This document shows, piece by piece, positions 20,461 to 31,199 of a DNA stretch of 64,000 nucleotides (position 1 is its first letter; every line of letters begins with the position of its first letter). This stretch comes from Diphasiastrum complanatum (lineage: Eukaryota; Streptophyta; Lycopodiopsida; Lycopodiales; Lycopodiaceae), in the NCBI GenBank assembly GCA_029204225.1, contig CM055110.1:42761862-42825861 (forward strand). Reading direction: 5' to 3'. The position numbers and the translations under genes were made by a program. Below the pieces are notes generated by a model. It did no database searches. It was not told the DNA's origin and was given only the letters and a program-made list of their open reading frames with translations.

Positions 20461-20992
20461 GTAGAGCGAGACTCGGTGAATGTTTTTTTGTCTCCACATG
20501 AAACTGATGTCTACCCCAAACATATTCAACATCATCTGTAGAAAAGCAGTCTAAGTTGACATTTGTGTTGCCTTCGAATTTGTCCACGTCGACATGTTCC
20601 TGATCTGATTCGGAGCTTGCATCACCCGTCCTCGGAAACACTGTAACATGGGGCTCCAACGGTTGCCTCCCTGCCCTTCCAATAGGTCTTCCTGCTTTCC
20701 ACCCATGTTGAATATCCACGCTTTTCCTGCATACAGATGGTCTTTGTTTTGTAGTCTTGTCTTTTCTCCTTGATGAGCATGGATTCCGTTCTGACACAAA
20801 AGGAACAATATCGAGGCAAGCGACTTCTTCGACTTCCATGTCTTCTTCCAATGGACCAACTTCGAGGCCAGCGACCTCTCCGACTTCATTGTCTTCATCC
20901 AATGAAGGATCCTCCAATCTGTCATGTAATTCCGGTGACGTATCCAAAGTTGAGAGAATTGAAGAGACCATTGTGCTAGCCTCCATAAAGAT
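20408..20992 (-). CDS. Unrecognised gene, coding piece 2 (acidic linker)
   Basis: A minus-strand frame of about 190 codons that begins in phase with piece 1, after a single TAA at 20993-20995. It is acidic and low-complexity at first (LEDPSLDEDNEVGEV, EVEEVACLDIVPF), then basic (SSRRKDKTTKQRPS), then acidic again (SDQEHVDVDKFEG), ending VEYVWGRHQFHVE. It looks like a disordered linker. The last residues after the A7 run are out of frame. Confidence 0.45.
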   Translation of the reverse strand: MFMEASTMVSSILSTLDTSPELHDRLEDPSLDEDNEVGEVAGLEVGPLEEDMEVEEVACLDIVPFVSERNPCSSRRKDKTTKQRPSVCRKSVDIQHGWKAGRPIGRAGRQPLEPHVTVFPRTGDASSESDQEHVDVDKFEGNTNVNLDCFSTDDVEYVWGRHQFHVETKKHSPSLALQTNVHWIIILLNNFSNL

Positions 20993-21402
20993 TTATTCAT
21001 TTGTATTGTTCAAGCTCTCATATTTTCTAGCTAGAAGGAACATGCCACTTGCCAGCTGTCCTTCAAAATTCAAACAAACCATATTTTCATCTTGAGTTTT
21101 AGGCGGGATAGTGAAATGCATGAGGTCTTCACATGAAAGAACAACATGATGCTCAGTCCCATCTTGAGTTCGTGTCATAAACTCTACGCGATCAAAATCG
21201 ATCTCGTCGTGAAAATAGATCCCTCGAATTAAACCAAGGGACTGAACATCATCGTCCATACTGAACGTGGGATCACCTACAAAATTTTTTGAAACCACCA
21301 CAAACACTTTAATATGACTTTCAGAAGAGCAAGGTTTTTTTGAAATCTTCCAAGCCCTTGTCAAAAATAAGAGACTTGGTTCCTTTGAAGGTCAGAACAC
21401 AG
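20993..21402 (-). CDS. Unrecognised gene, coding piece 1 (N-terminal seen part)
   Basis: The minus-strand frame includes SHIKVFVVVSKNFVGDPTFS, LGLIRGIYFHDEIDFDRVEF, HHVVLSCEDLMHFTIPP and ends FLLARKYESL. It is strand-rich. A short upstream run in another frame (LTFKGTKSLIFDKGLEDF) joins it at an A7 run (complement of 21335-21341). No initiating ATG is visible, so the true first exon may lie further upstream or be lost. The function is unknown. Confidence 0.45.
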
Positions 21403-21479
21403 TCTCGTCAACAACATTAAAAGCCTGGCCAAATTGCAGTCATCCCAACTTTAGTTAGTGCACTGTAAATGTTTTTTGC

Positions 21480-21700
21480 TTATTCTGAAAAAAAAAAATC
21501 TATTGGTTTCTATATTTTTTTTTGTTTTTTCAAAAAAAAATTGTGGAGAAAACCATCCGCCGCGACAAATGGCTTCCTACACTTTTTTTTTGCTTTTTTA
21601 AAAAAAAAAAAATGATGACAAAAATGTTTCTACCTTTTTTTTTCTGTTTTTTCAACAAAAACAATTTTTTTTTCAAAAATATAAAAAAATCAATATTCTG
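21480..21700. repeat. A/T homopolymer-rich spacer with one palindrome copy
   Basis: Alternating T8-T12 and A9-A12 runs flank a single copy of the CCATCCGCCGCG...ATGG palindrome (about 21552-21575, mismatched on the right arm) of the type that fills 29.6-32.7 kb. Confidence 0.75.
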
Positions 21701-21900
21701 ACAAACAGACTCCTTGTTAGAATTTGTGAGTCTTACAGTTCAATTTATCTGTCTCTCCACGATTTTTGAGCTTGTCTGCGAATTCTATTACAACCAGAAA
21801 GACCAGTTTTGTCCTACACTCTCCATTCTGCAAGCAAACTATCTTTTTACCAAGTACAAAACTGACCCGATCATCTGTACTCTTCCCTATACTCTGCATC

Positions 21901-22632
21901 ATGTCTCGAGACTGTGCTAAATCTTCTAATCCGGCTCCTCCACGACTAGAACGCAGAATTCCACGTATTGATGCACCAAAGTACGATGAAGAATCTGGCC
22001 CCGTCCAATTTCTCCAAGACTTTGATAATGCATGCCATTTTTATGGCGATACCTCTAAAACTGAAAAGCTTCGTCTATTTCCCATGGTACTCTATGGAAC
22101 AGCCAAGGAGTGGTATCTAAATTTCGAAGCTCCTGATCTTGCTTCTTGGACCACCCTCAAGGATGCTCTTGTCAAACGTTTCAAACCATCTAAACTGACT
22201 CAGAGCCTATTCATCCAAATTACCCATATCAAGATGCGTCGAGAAGAGTCTGTTCAAAACTACATTGAGTGTTTTAAACGTCTCAAAGTAGAATGTGTTG
22301 ATGAAAATATCACCGAACATATGGCCATAAAACTGTTCATGGTTAGATTGCCAAAAAACATCCGCCGTGAACTCAAACCAGTTGACCTTTATGATCATCT
22401 TAAAGATGTGATGACTGATGCTATCTATGAGGAAGACGAAGGTTCCAACGATGACTTTGACCATCGTGAAAAGAAATCTAAGAATCCGGACCGTCCTAAT
22501 CACCCGAAGTCTGATAATATTGCCCAATCTTCTGAACTTCTACATCAAATGGAAGCCTGGCAAAAAACTCAACAATCTCATATGAATTACGCTCATTGCC
22601 GATTTTCAAACCGCCATGAAACAGATTGTTAA
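21901..22632 (+). pseudogene. Ty3/gypsy gag
   Basis: A 243-codon frame from ATG at 21901. The central retrotransposon gag region is RIDAPKYDEESGPVQFLQDF, KLRLFPMVLYGTAKEWY, WTTLKDALVKRFKP and NYIECFKRLKVE...RLPKNIRREL. This is the conserved capsid-like order of plant gypsy gag. It ends at 22632 after a single-base shift at about 22.6 kb; the reading continues in the next frame (22616 onward) with FFPARENVW and zinc knuckles. It is the first part of a gag-protease unit extending to 24475. Confidence 0.85.
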
Positions 22633-23660
22633 GAAATTCTTTCCAGCAAGAGAAAATGTCTGGTGTCCAATCTGCTCACATCATCACATTGCTAATGAAT
22701 GCCCTCAACGGCGAAACCATTTTCCAGCAGCAACCAGACCCACCATCTATCAAGCATACCGCCCCTACCCTCCACAACAGTCTATGCCACGACCAGGGGT
22801 CTACCAACCACGACCAACTGCACCAAATCAATACCAATCACCATGTCAACAGTTTGTCGTTAATCAGCCTGCCCCACAACACGTTTTCCATTATCTTGAT
22901 CCGAATACCATCGATCCGGCAACCTGGTATGTGGAAAACAATACTCAACCGCAATACTCTACTGAAATGGTTGTTTATTATACCTATGATTCTAATGCTC
23001 AAATAGTGGATCCCAATGCCCAAGCTTACAATCCAAACCAAGCTGTCTTTGCTGCACATTAACTGCCCACAATACAAGGATGTTTTATCTATGCAGGTAA
23101 GCATCCTAGTATTGGCTACCCAGATAAACTCCGTTTTCCTCCAGCTTGTGAAAACTGTGGTATTGAACATCACATGAAGGACTGCCCATCCTGATTCAAA
23201 CCTGCTGCTCCTATCTGTTCAGTGCAAGTAGAAACTTTACCAGTTGAAACTCATCCTGCTTGGGTCTTGACTCGGGCACAAACCCAACGCCAAGCCCCTA
23301 CACTTGCACCCAGCAAAACTCAGCAACAGGTTGTCCCTCCAAGTGAAGATTCAACACCGATAGTTTACCCTCACCCATCTGAAAAAATTCGGCTGCATCA
23401 TCAGTATCGCCAACAAATCCGCAATGCCGACCAACAATCTTCCACTTCCCATAAAGTACCTCACAAGTCTTTTGAAAGAAAAACCCTTGAAGGTACCGAA
23501 GTCTGGGGAGATTTACTACAAGTCAATGTCACTCTTCCTTTCCATGTTCTCTGGAAGCATGCTGGCAAATGGAAACACCAGATCCAATCCAATACCACCA
23601 CCAGTTCTGATGAGTTACTTGAAATGCCCTTACATCTAACCAATCCACTTAGCGAATGAG
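22596..23660 (+). pseudogene. Gypsy gag C-terminus with two zinc knuckles
   Basis: In one frame (same phase as 22616, 23222 and 23843) come CPICSHHHIANEC, a Pro/Gln/Tyr-rich linker (YRPYPPQQSMPRPGVY), CENCGIEHHMKDC, then another Pro/Gln-rich linker and the segment ERKTLEGTEVWGDLLQ. In-frame stops lie at 23060-23062 and about 23192. The two knuckles separated by about 150 residues match the family seen at 6.4 kb and 47.3-47.7 kb. Confidence 0.82.
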
Positions 23661-24475
23661 GCAACATCAAAATTTCAGCTACCCATCACCAATCACGTGA
23701 AGTTTTAGTAGTACTCGATGGTGGCTTCGGTGTCAATATCATTTCCACATCCCTCATGCTAGCTAGAATGGAATCTGAGAGACAAGATGGCCAAACCCAC
23801 TTGTCAGCTTCGGATGGCTGATCAAAGTGTTTCCTTCCACAAGTGCTGATCAAACTAGGAGGTCTCAAATTTTCTGTCGATCTAGTAGTACTTGATATTC
23901 CCAATAATGCCTATTCATATGAATTACTACTTGGTCGTCCGTGGCTCACCAATGTACAAGTCATTCATGACTGGAGCAAAGGCCGAGTCACTTTTGGAAA
24001 TCGTGACAGTTCTATCACCATTGATTCAACGGACAAACTCAAACCTGCACGCATCCATGATGAAAGGTCCTCAACCACCAACTCAGTGTTTGAACCATAC
24101 CAGTCCAGCCACGAAAAAGGTCATTATGTTAAATCTACTAGTATCATAAACTGGAGTCACGGTCTAGCTACCATTGATTCTGTGAATGCCGATTACTGTG
24201 CTCAACATCAGGATAATTGTACCTCTCCACTCCCGATCGATCATGACCAATTACCTGATCTTGATACCCCTATCATCAATATTAATTTTATTGATATCCT
24301 TCCACACAATGATGAGTTACTAAATGTCGCATGGCTACCTACTAATGAATCAGAAGATTTATTTGTCGATGACAAGAATGTCTTACGAATTCAGAATTGC
24401 CCAGAAGATTTGGACATTTCTGATATTCAAATCCTCAATTACATGGAGGCACTTCCACTTAGGGCCTATCCGTAA
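23660..24475 (+). pseudogene. Gypsy retropepsin-like protease region
   Basis: The same frame continues through a TGA at 23657-23659. It shows VLVVLDGGFGVNIIS, an aspartic-protease flap region with DGG in place of D-S/T-G, then a second stop at about 23819. It resumes as LIKLGGLKFSVDLVVLDI and YSYELLLGRPWL, the ILG motif end of the protease fold. A divergent linker of about 170 residues follows. RT does not follow on this strand; a matching pol lies inverted at 25.0-27.3 kb. Confidence 0.8.
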
Positions 24476-24479
24476 CATG

Positions 24480-24995
24480 CTTCCACAGTGGAACCGGTTG
24501 CCAAGATTATAGTTGAAAAGCCTGATACAAAATTCTACCGTGCCAAACGCCCACACTATCCATGGGATCTCTGCGAGGAGGAGACCATCTTTGCAAAAAT
24601 TTGTCTGATCAGAATTTGCAAAGATCACAAAAAAATCGTGGGAACTATTTTAAGCTTCAGCGAATTATCTGTGAATTTTGGTAGTGGATATCTGATGAAA
24701 AAAAACTAACTTTTTCTATTTCTAAAAAGTTTGTCTCTGAAACATAATTCGTGGAGGCTAAAAATGAGTCGTGCACTGTAAAAAAGAGGTCATTCTATCT
24801 GAGATATTGTGAGACAAATCTTTTGAAAATAATGACTTTTATGGTTTTCTCAGAGAAAGACTGTTTGTAAGTCTGATCTGATAGTATCTTGATGGTTTGA
24901 ACAAGAAAGCACAGCAAAAAATTTGTCAAAATGGCAGGCAGGTAGTAAAGAAAAGTAAAGAAGAACAGTAGGAAAGAAAATAACTAATAAAGATA
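24480..24995. other. Junction between gag-protease (+) and pol (-); no gene seen
   Basis: After the protease frame ends, the sequence has only short frames without motifs. It contains an expected turn-over point between two oppositely oriented gypsy parts, but no LTR ends were identified. Confidence 0.35.
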
Positions 24996-24999
24996 AAAA

Positions 25000-25669
25000 T
25001 AGGGTTCGTTGTACTTTCTTGGTCTGCTCCCATTGACCACAGTGTCGAGGATATCGCCTTGAAGGATTTGGAGTTGTACATATCCAGAGGCAAAGATTTT
25101 TTTAATGACGTAAGGACCTTGGCCAGAAAATTTCAATGTGTCTTTGAAGGCTTTGGCCTGGTATAGCAGGACCTTATCTCCAACCTAGAAGTCTCTAAGT
25201 TTCAATGATCGATCATGCCATGCTTTTTGTCGACGTTTGTGGAGATGCTGATCTGTCGTGTTTCACATAGTTGTTCCAGATGGAATAACCTGTTTGCTAG
25301 AGTCTGTTGATTATCGAGCTCAAGATAATAGGCCACTCGAAGGGAGGGGATATGGAATTCTACAAGCATAACGGCTTCTTGGCCATATGTTAGCTAGAAA
25401 GGGATTAAGCTTGTAGCTCTCTTGGGGGTGGTGCGATAACCCCAGAGAGTAGCATGAAGTTTGAGTTCCCAATCAGATCGGTTGGATTCGACGGTTTTGG
25501 TGAGAATTTCACATAGGATTTTATTGGTGGATTCCGCCTGGCCATTGCATCGTGGATAGTATGGGAAACTTTTGCGCACCACAAATTTTTTTGAAAGGAG
25601 ATCTGCTATGACAAAGTTAAAGAAATGTATATCCCTATCATTGATAAGTTCTAGAGGACATCTGAACAA
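25000..25669 (-). pseudogene. Gypsy integrase C-terminal half
   Basis: Minus translation begins FRCPLELINDRDIHF, SFPYYPRCNGQAESTNK (the conserved integrase core end with the catalytic Glu region), WELKLHATLWGYRTTPK. It then passes through several frames to GQGPYVIKKIF and VNGSRPRKY, the GPY/F-type C-terminal module, at about 25.0-25.1 kb. The zinc-binding N-terminus and first catalytic Asp are missing, so about half of integrase is deleted between this and the RNase H piece. It is broken by stops. Confidence 0.82.
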
Positions 25670-25877
25670 GCGTCAACATTGTGAACAGCTCTTGCTTCAG
25701 CCCATATGGTGCAATAACCACATATACCATTGCCAAGGCTTCATGTTCGGTAGTGGTATAATTGACTTCAGCATATATCAATTGTCTACTAAGAAAATGG
25801 ATTGGGTCATCCTTTTTTAATTCTCCCGATTGGGTGAGCACTGCTCCAATGGCATACTTGGACGCATCGGTATGCAC
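25638..25877 (-). pseudogene. Gypsy RNase H fragment
   Basis: The frame carries HTDASKYAIGAVLTQ, HFLSRQLIYAEVNYTTTEHEALAMV, the first Asp and catalytic Glu of gypsy RNase H. The rest is replaced by unrelated sequence leading straight into the integrase fragment. It lies downstream of RT in correct minus-strand order. Confidence 0.85.
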
Positions 25878-26013
25878 ATGGAATTCTTTAGAATAATCAA
25901 GAGCCCGGAGGATAGGTGCATTGGTAAGGGCTTCTTTGAGTTGATTAAATATGACGCGTTGTTAATCCGTCCATTTGGAAACTACAACTACTTTGTAGAT
26001 TAAGCGTGCTTTG

Positions 26014-26466
26014 TTAGCGAAATTGAGAATAAAGCACCGATAGTAGTTGGTGTGGCCAAGGAAAGAGTAAACTTCGCGTATCGTACGCGGTTCCGGTAGA
26101 TTTTGAATGATAAGATCTTTTCAGGGTCAGGGCAATGCCATTTCGGGAAATAATATGTCCTAACACAATACCATGTGTTATCCAGATTTGGCATTTTTCA
26201 GGATTAAGAGAGATGCTGAAGCGTTGACATTGGATAAAAAAAATTTCAAACACAAATAGATGGCGTGTTTCTTCTGAATGTGCACCTAAATCGTCCAAGT
26301 AAACCTCTAGGGTATCGCCCATATGTTGAGAAAAGGCCGCTTGCATAACACGTTGGAAGGTGCTAGGGGCATTGCAGAGACCAAAAGGCATGACTTTCCA
26401 GCAGAAGGTTCCCCATTTTGTGGCAAAAGTGATTTTATGTTGATCTTCTTCAGCAATTTGGATCAT
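26014..26466 (-). pseudogene. Gypsy reverse transcriptase, catalytic half
   Basis: A 150-codon frame with HKITFATKWGTFCWKVMPFGLCNAPSTF-type palm sequence (key residues W, PFGL, NAPSTFQ), the catalytic VYLDD box, FSISLNPEKCQ and GHIISRNGI. All are hallmarks of Ty3/gypsy RT. It is separated from the N-terminal half by a shift at about 26475. Confidence 0.88.
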
Positions 26467-26486
26467 ATTGTATCCGCTAAAGCCAT

Positions 26487-26765
26487 CTAGTAAGCCTCAT
26501 CTCCTGCTAGATTTTCTAAGACGGATTCTCCGAAAGGTAATGGAAAATGATCACATTCGGTGACGACGTTAAGTTTCTTAAAGTCAACACAGATGCAAAG
26601 TTTTCCATTTTTCTTGGGAACGATGACAATTGGGGAGACCCACTCAGTATGCTCGATTTCATAGATAAATCCCGCATCTAAGAGGCATTGTAAATATTCT
26701 TTGATCTTGGCCTTATAGATTGGATTGCATCTATATGGACGACTAGCAGTTGGTCTCGCACCCAT
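26487..26765 (-). pseudogene. Gypsy reverse transcriptase, N-terminal half
   Basis: The frame shows RPYRCNPIYKAKIKEYLQCLL, WVSPIVIVPKKNGKLCICVDF and KLNVVTECDHFPLPF, the fingers and the first part of the palm of gypsy RT. It overlaps the end of the upstream linker frame, giving one more shift. Confidence 0.88.
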
Positions 26766-27244
26766 GGTCTCGCACCCAGTTTAAGCGGGATACGATGCAC
26801 AACTATTTGGGGTGAGATGCCTTTCATGTCTTTATAGGTCCATGCAAAGACATGTCGATATTTTCGCAGGAGCTTTTCAAGCCGTCCGCTTTGTTCACGA
26901 TTGAGACGAGCTCCGACGTGGACAATGTATTCGTTGGTTTTATTTGGCTCACTCAAAAAAAGGGTGATGGTTTGTGCAGGGCCTTCATAGGTCGAATTAC
27001 CATTTGGCTCACATTGATCTTGGGGTAATTGGATTGTGACATCCTCGATCGTATAGTCCTTAAAGTATGTAGGGACATCATGGGTTGGAGATTCGAGGGG
27101 GGCCTTGCCTTTCACCGGCCAAGATGGTGATTGGGGACATTCGGGGGTTGGTGTAGGAATAGAGGCAATCTCAGGAACTTCCCTAACAAATGTGAGGTCG
27201 CCAGGCGGTTGAATTTGAAGCGGTTTTTTCATCTTCTCTTTCAT
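26678..27244 (-). pseudogene. Gypsy pol N-terminal linker preceding RT
   Basis: A 188-codon frame. A Pro-rich start is followed by PTYFKDYTIEDVTIQLP, TNEYIVHVGARLNREQ, LLRKYRHVFAWTYKDMKGI and VVHRIPLKLGARP, the standard segment that leads from protease to RT in plant gypsy elements. The preceding protease is not found on this strand; a gag-protease unit lies at 21.9-24.5 kb in the opposite orientation. Confidence 0.82.
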
Positions 27245-27469
27245 AGCATGGCCACGTGGTTGAGGCTTTGGTTGTGGGGAGGTGTGTGGATGAGGAACGA
27301 GTGGTACGTCATGGAGGATCTCAGTCAGACATTTTTCTTATTTTGGCATAAAAAAATCACTTACAAGAATTCATCGACCCTCAGAATGTTGTCTTAAAAT
27401 TTGCAACCATCATCACCAAATCGTGGACACTGAGGACGTAGATTTGCGAATTCCCTGACATAAAAAGTC

Positions 27470-27478
27470 TATATATAG
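27470..27478 (+). promoter_or_regulatory. TATA-like box upstream of the 27.5-kb unit
   Basis: TATATATAG lies 71 bp before the ATG at 27549, with a pyrimidine-rich leader (CTCCACCCTTCTCTCC) between. The spacing fits a plant core promoter, possibly the end of an LTR. Confidence 0.4.
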
Positions 27479-27548
27479 ACCTCCACCCTTCTCTCCACGA
27501 ATTCATTTTAGATTCCTACTCTTAAATCAATCTAAAGTCACTGCTACT

Positions 27549-28774
27549 ATGGCCTCTCGTGATTCCTCGCTCTCTCTGCATCGCCGTAAACCCCCTAGGC
27601 CTTATTCAAGGGACATTTTTATTATTTGTATCAAGAATTATGTCGAGTAGCTGATTTTGGCCAAGGATATCCTCACAAACTTTGGATTTGATCTTACTCA
27701 CTTCCGTGACAAGCAGAGCGAGAGCCTGATCCGAGCGGCCTATTCCACCTATTCGGATGAATTCCAGACTTTTAAGCTTACATCTAAGAGTGACAGTTAT
27801 ACAATCATCAACGTCTCTCCTGAGCATCTACAGAATATTGGCTTTCCTAATCTCGGAAAGACAATCCATGGCAAGGGCACCAGTTATGATGCCAAGTATT
27901 TTACAAAGTTTTTGACAGAGGACGGCAAAACTATTGCCCAAACCAACGACGAGATTGCCATATGCCTCATCACAGATCCCCATCTCTAGGCTGCCTCATA
28001 GCTCCTCGTCACCATGGTCAAGATGCATATTGCCAAGATGGATCGCATCCCACCGAGCGACCTCTTCTCTTTGACCATCACCATGGACGATCCCACTCAA
28101 AACTACAAGTGGGCTGAGAAGGTCGTAGAAAAGTTGTGCGGGGCCTTGAAAGCTAGAAAATGAACTACCAAGTGTGGATATCTCCTCCACATGTTGGTCA
28201 CCAAAGAGTTGGGGTCTCGGGCGGCTGCTGCCATCAAAGAGCTTGATGATCTCTATTCGAGCACTAAGAAGCGAGCCACCCCCCAACCGACAAGAAGCAA
28301 AAAGGGAAGGCAATCAACACAGAAGTCGATGTCCCTCACGACATTTTATCCAGCGACATCGGGACTGAGTATGCTGAATCCGGAGGGAGCCTTAAACCCT
28401 CTCAGGTCCCAAAGGATATCCTAGCGTAGCAGGAGGCCTTACTCCACCAGGCCCAACAACGTAGACAAGCAGTAGCGGCAACAGCAGGCAGCTCAGTTGA
28501 TTGAGACAACTCAATTGAGGCAGACACTTCTAGTTGAGACAGCTCAATTGAGGCAGACACTTCTGGTTCTGATCCTATGGGCATGGTTTCGTCCACACAG
28601 GCACCCTCCACAACCCCAACTCCCTCACTTGCTCTCACACTTCCACCACCACCTCTACCATTTACTGCTACCTCCACACTGTCACTCACTCTCAACACGG
28701 GCTTTGATTCCACACTTCCACAAAAGCCCTCACCTGTACAAATATCCACCCTACTTGACTCTCAGTCAACGTAG
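27549..28774 (+). pseudogene. Unrecognised repeated coding family, copy 1
   Basis: From ATG at 27549 (MASRDSSLSLHRRKPPRP) one frame runs for about 290 codons with in-frame stops at 27648, 27987, about 27999 and 28161 but no indels. Landmarks are ILTNFGFDLTHF, YTIINVSPEHLQNIGF, KFLTEDGKTIAQTND, FSLTITMDDPTQNYKWAEKV and ELGSRAAAAIKELDDLY. Near 28395 it shifts frame into a Gln/Ala-rich and then Ser/Thr/Pro-rich region ending at 28774, with a 33-bp tandem duplication (SIEADTS twice). Copy 2 at 36430-37320 keeps codons where this copy has stops (W for the first TAG after HL). This shows a once-coding family. It resembles a retroelement accessory or gag-like protein only by context. Confidence 0.65.
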
Positions 28775-29301
28775 ATAATTTTGCATTACAATTGCTAATC
28801 GGAGTTTCATCAACCACCGTCACTACTAACCCACTCCACACATCTCCGCCACGTAGTATCTCCCCACCTCTTTCACCCATCATCCCTCAATCATCGCCAC
28901 CTGTCTTTCATTCATCTCCATCTAACCCTTTTCATGATTTTCTATCCTTTAATCCAATGTCATATCCTAACTATACACGCACCCTCCCTGACATTGGCCC
29001 TTGGGAGCAGTTACCCCTTGCAGCCCAAAAAGCGGTGTGGTTGGTAAATGAGCTCCAACACAATCTATTTGGCACCCTTGGGGGACAATATACCATGTGG
29101 CAATTTGACGATGGCACCATGGCGGACCTTCAGAAAGAAAAAGCAAGGCTGGAAGTGGAAAATAAACAACAACAGTTGCAGATCCAAAATCTCATCACTT
29201 ATAATCAACAACAACAACGGATGTTCCTCCACCTCCAAAACCAGCTCCAACGTAATGTTATCACAGCACCTGTATGTCCCATGAGACTTGTTGTTGGCTG
29301 A
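28759..29301 (+). CDS. Pro/Ser-rich plus Gln-rich coiled-coil frame, possible C-terminus of copy 1 family
   Basis: An open plus-strand frame of about 180 codons, without a clear ATG at its start. It has Ser/Pro/Thr-rich sequence (SPPLSPIIPQSSPPVFHSS), then LPLAAQKAVWLVNELQHNLF. A charged Gln-rich coiled coil ends it (ADLQKEKARLEVENKQQQLQ). It follows copy 1 by one frame change and may be its continuation. A retroelement accessory protein is possible. No known family is assigned. Confidence 0.4.
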   Translation, partial: LSVNVDNFALQLLIGVSSTTVTTNPLHTSPPRSISPPLSPIIPQSSPPVFHSSPSNPFHDFLSFNPMSYPNYTRTLPDIGPWEQLPLAAQKAVWLVNELQHNLFGTLGGQYTMWQFDDGTMADLQKEKARLEVENKQQQLQIQNLITYNQQQQRMFLHLQNQLQRNVITAPVCPMRLVVG

Positions 29302-29333
29302 AAAGCTTCAATGACGATCTGCGCTTATGGCTT

Positions 29334-29456
<123 letters not shown>

Positions 29457-29579
29457 AAGGGGCATTTGAAATGGGGAGGTGGGGAGGAGTGGGGCCACGC
29501 AAGGACACAATGTGCATGAATGAGGAGGGTCATGCATCCTCTTTGTCCCACTTTTTCAAAATAGAGGATGCATGGATGA

Positions 29580-30640
29580 GGGGGAGGAAGCATCCGCCGT
29601 GGCGGATGGCTTCCGGAAGAAATCCCAAAGAAAATACACGAAAGAATCTCGAAAATCCCCGAAAAAGACATCTGTAAAAATCCTCGAAAAGATCCCAAAA
29701 ATCGACAAAAATATCTCGAAAATCTGAGAAGATGCCGAAAAGATCTCCCAAATTTACGAAGAAATCCCGAAAATCCGCGAAGATGCCGAAAAGAAGCCAT
29801 TTGTTGTGGCGGATGGCTTCCCCCAGAATCTCTGAAAAAATCCATGAAGATCAAAGAAAATACACGAAAGAATCCACAAAAATCTCCGAAAAGAACTTAA
29901 AAATTCTGGAGGAAGCCATCTACAGCGGCGGACGGCTTCCCCAAGAAACCCCAAAGAAAATACACGAAAGAATTTTGAAAATCCCCCAAAAAAAACATCC
30001 GCAAAAATCTCCGGAAAGATCTCGAAAAGATCCCAAAAAGATCTTGAAAATCGACAAATTTTTTTTCGCAAATCTGCACAAATGCCGAAAAGATGTCAAA
30101 AAGATGTCGAAAAAATCCCCGCAAATCCACGAAGAAATCTCGAAAATTCGCGAAGATGCCGAAAAAAAGCCATCCGCTGCAACGGATGGCTTCCTCCAGA
30201 ATTCCCAAAAAAATCCGCGAAAATCAAAGAAAATACACGAAAGAATCCGCGAAAATCCCCGAAAAGAACTTAAAAATTCTGGAGGAAGCCATCCGCCACG
30301 GCAGATGGCTTCCCGAAGAAATCCCAAAGAAAATACACGAAAGAATCTCGAAAACCTTCGAAAAAAACATCCCCGAAAAGATCTCAAAATGATCCTAAAA
30401 AATCTTGAAAATCGACAAAAAAATCTCGAAAATCCACAAAAATACTGAAAAGATCCTCGCAAATCCATGAAAAAATCTCAAAGATCCGCGAAGATGCCGA
30501 AAAGAAACCATCCACCGCGGCAGATGGCTTCCTCCAAAATCCCCAAAGAAATCCATGAAGATCAAAGAAAATACACGAAAGAATCCGCAAAAATCTCCGA
30601 AAAGATCCCGAAAAGAACTTAAAATTTCTGGAGGAAGCCA
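29580..30640. repeat. Palindrome-bearing tandem array 1
   Basis: Repeated CGAAAATCCCGAAAAGATC-like sequence is punctuated by palindromes of the CCATCCGCC...GGCGGATGG type at about 29591, 29796, 29911, 30168, 30288 and 30505. The same classes recur at 29796/30168/30505 and 29911/30288, a higher-order period of about 340-375 bp with two palindromes per unit. The first is a perfect 8-bp stem (CATCCGCC/GGCGGATG). Long Phe/Arg/Ser-rich minus-strand frames and Lys-rich plus-strand frames are by-products. Confidence 0.9.
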
Positions 30641-30642
30641 TG

Positions 30643-30925
30643 GCTTGATGAGTTGTACAAAACTGAGAAACGCAAACAAGAATTGATGAGTTGTACACAA
30701 ACAAGAGAAAAATGAGAAACGTAACTTGGCTTTGTGAACTATATTGAAATAAAAAATGAAGACATAGATTGATGAGCTGTACACAAACTGAGAATCGCAC
30801 GCAAGGATTGATGAGCTATACACAAACAAGAGAAAAATGAAAAATGTAACATAGCTTGATGAGCTGTATAGAACTAAGAAATGTAGTCATGGATTGATGC
30901 GTTGTACACAACTTAGGAAAACTAT
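30643..30925. repeat. Degenerate minisatellite GATTGATGAGCTGTACACAA
   Basis: About six imperfect units of GATTGATGAGYTGTACACAAAC followed by an A-rich GAGAAAAATGAGAAACGTAAC tail. Spacing is irregular, about 35-70 bp. Confidence 0.8.
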
Positions 30926-31199
30926 ATAAGCTGAGCCATTTCAATCCATGTTATTTTAATCCAAACTTGTATTTGAGAGGCTTTTGTTCAAGCAGTTGCA
31001 GATCATTTTTAGAGGTCGTTTTTTATTCTCGTTTACATGATGTATATGTATTTTTGAAAATGTGTTGAAGAAGGAGTTAGCCATGAGGTTAGGGCAGCTT
31101 GGAGTGGATTCAAGTCCCCCAAAGACACAAAAAAAAGTTTCAATCAAATTTTTAACCTCAATTAGTTTTCAACAGAATTAGTTTCTAACTTTCATTAGT

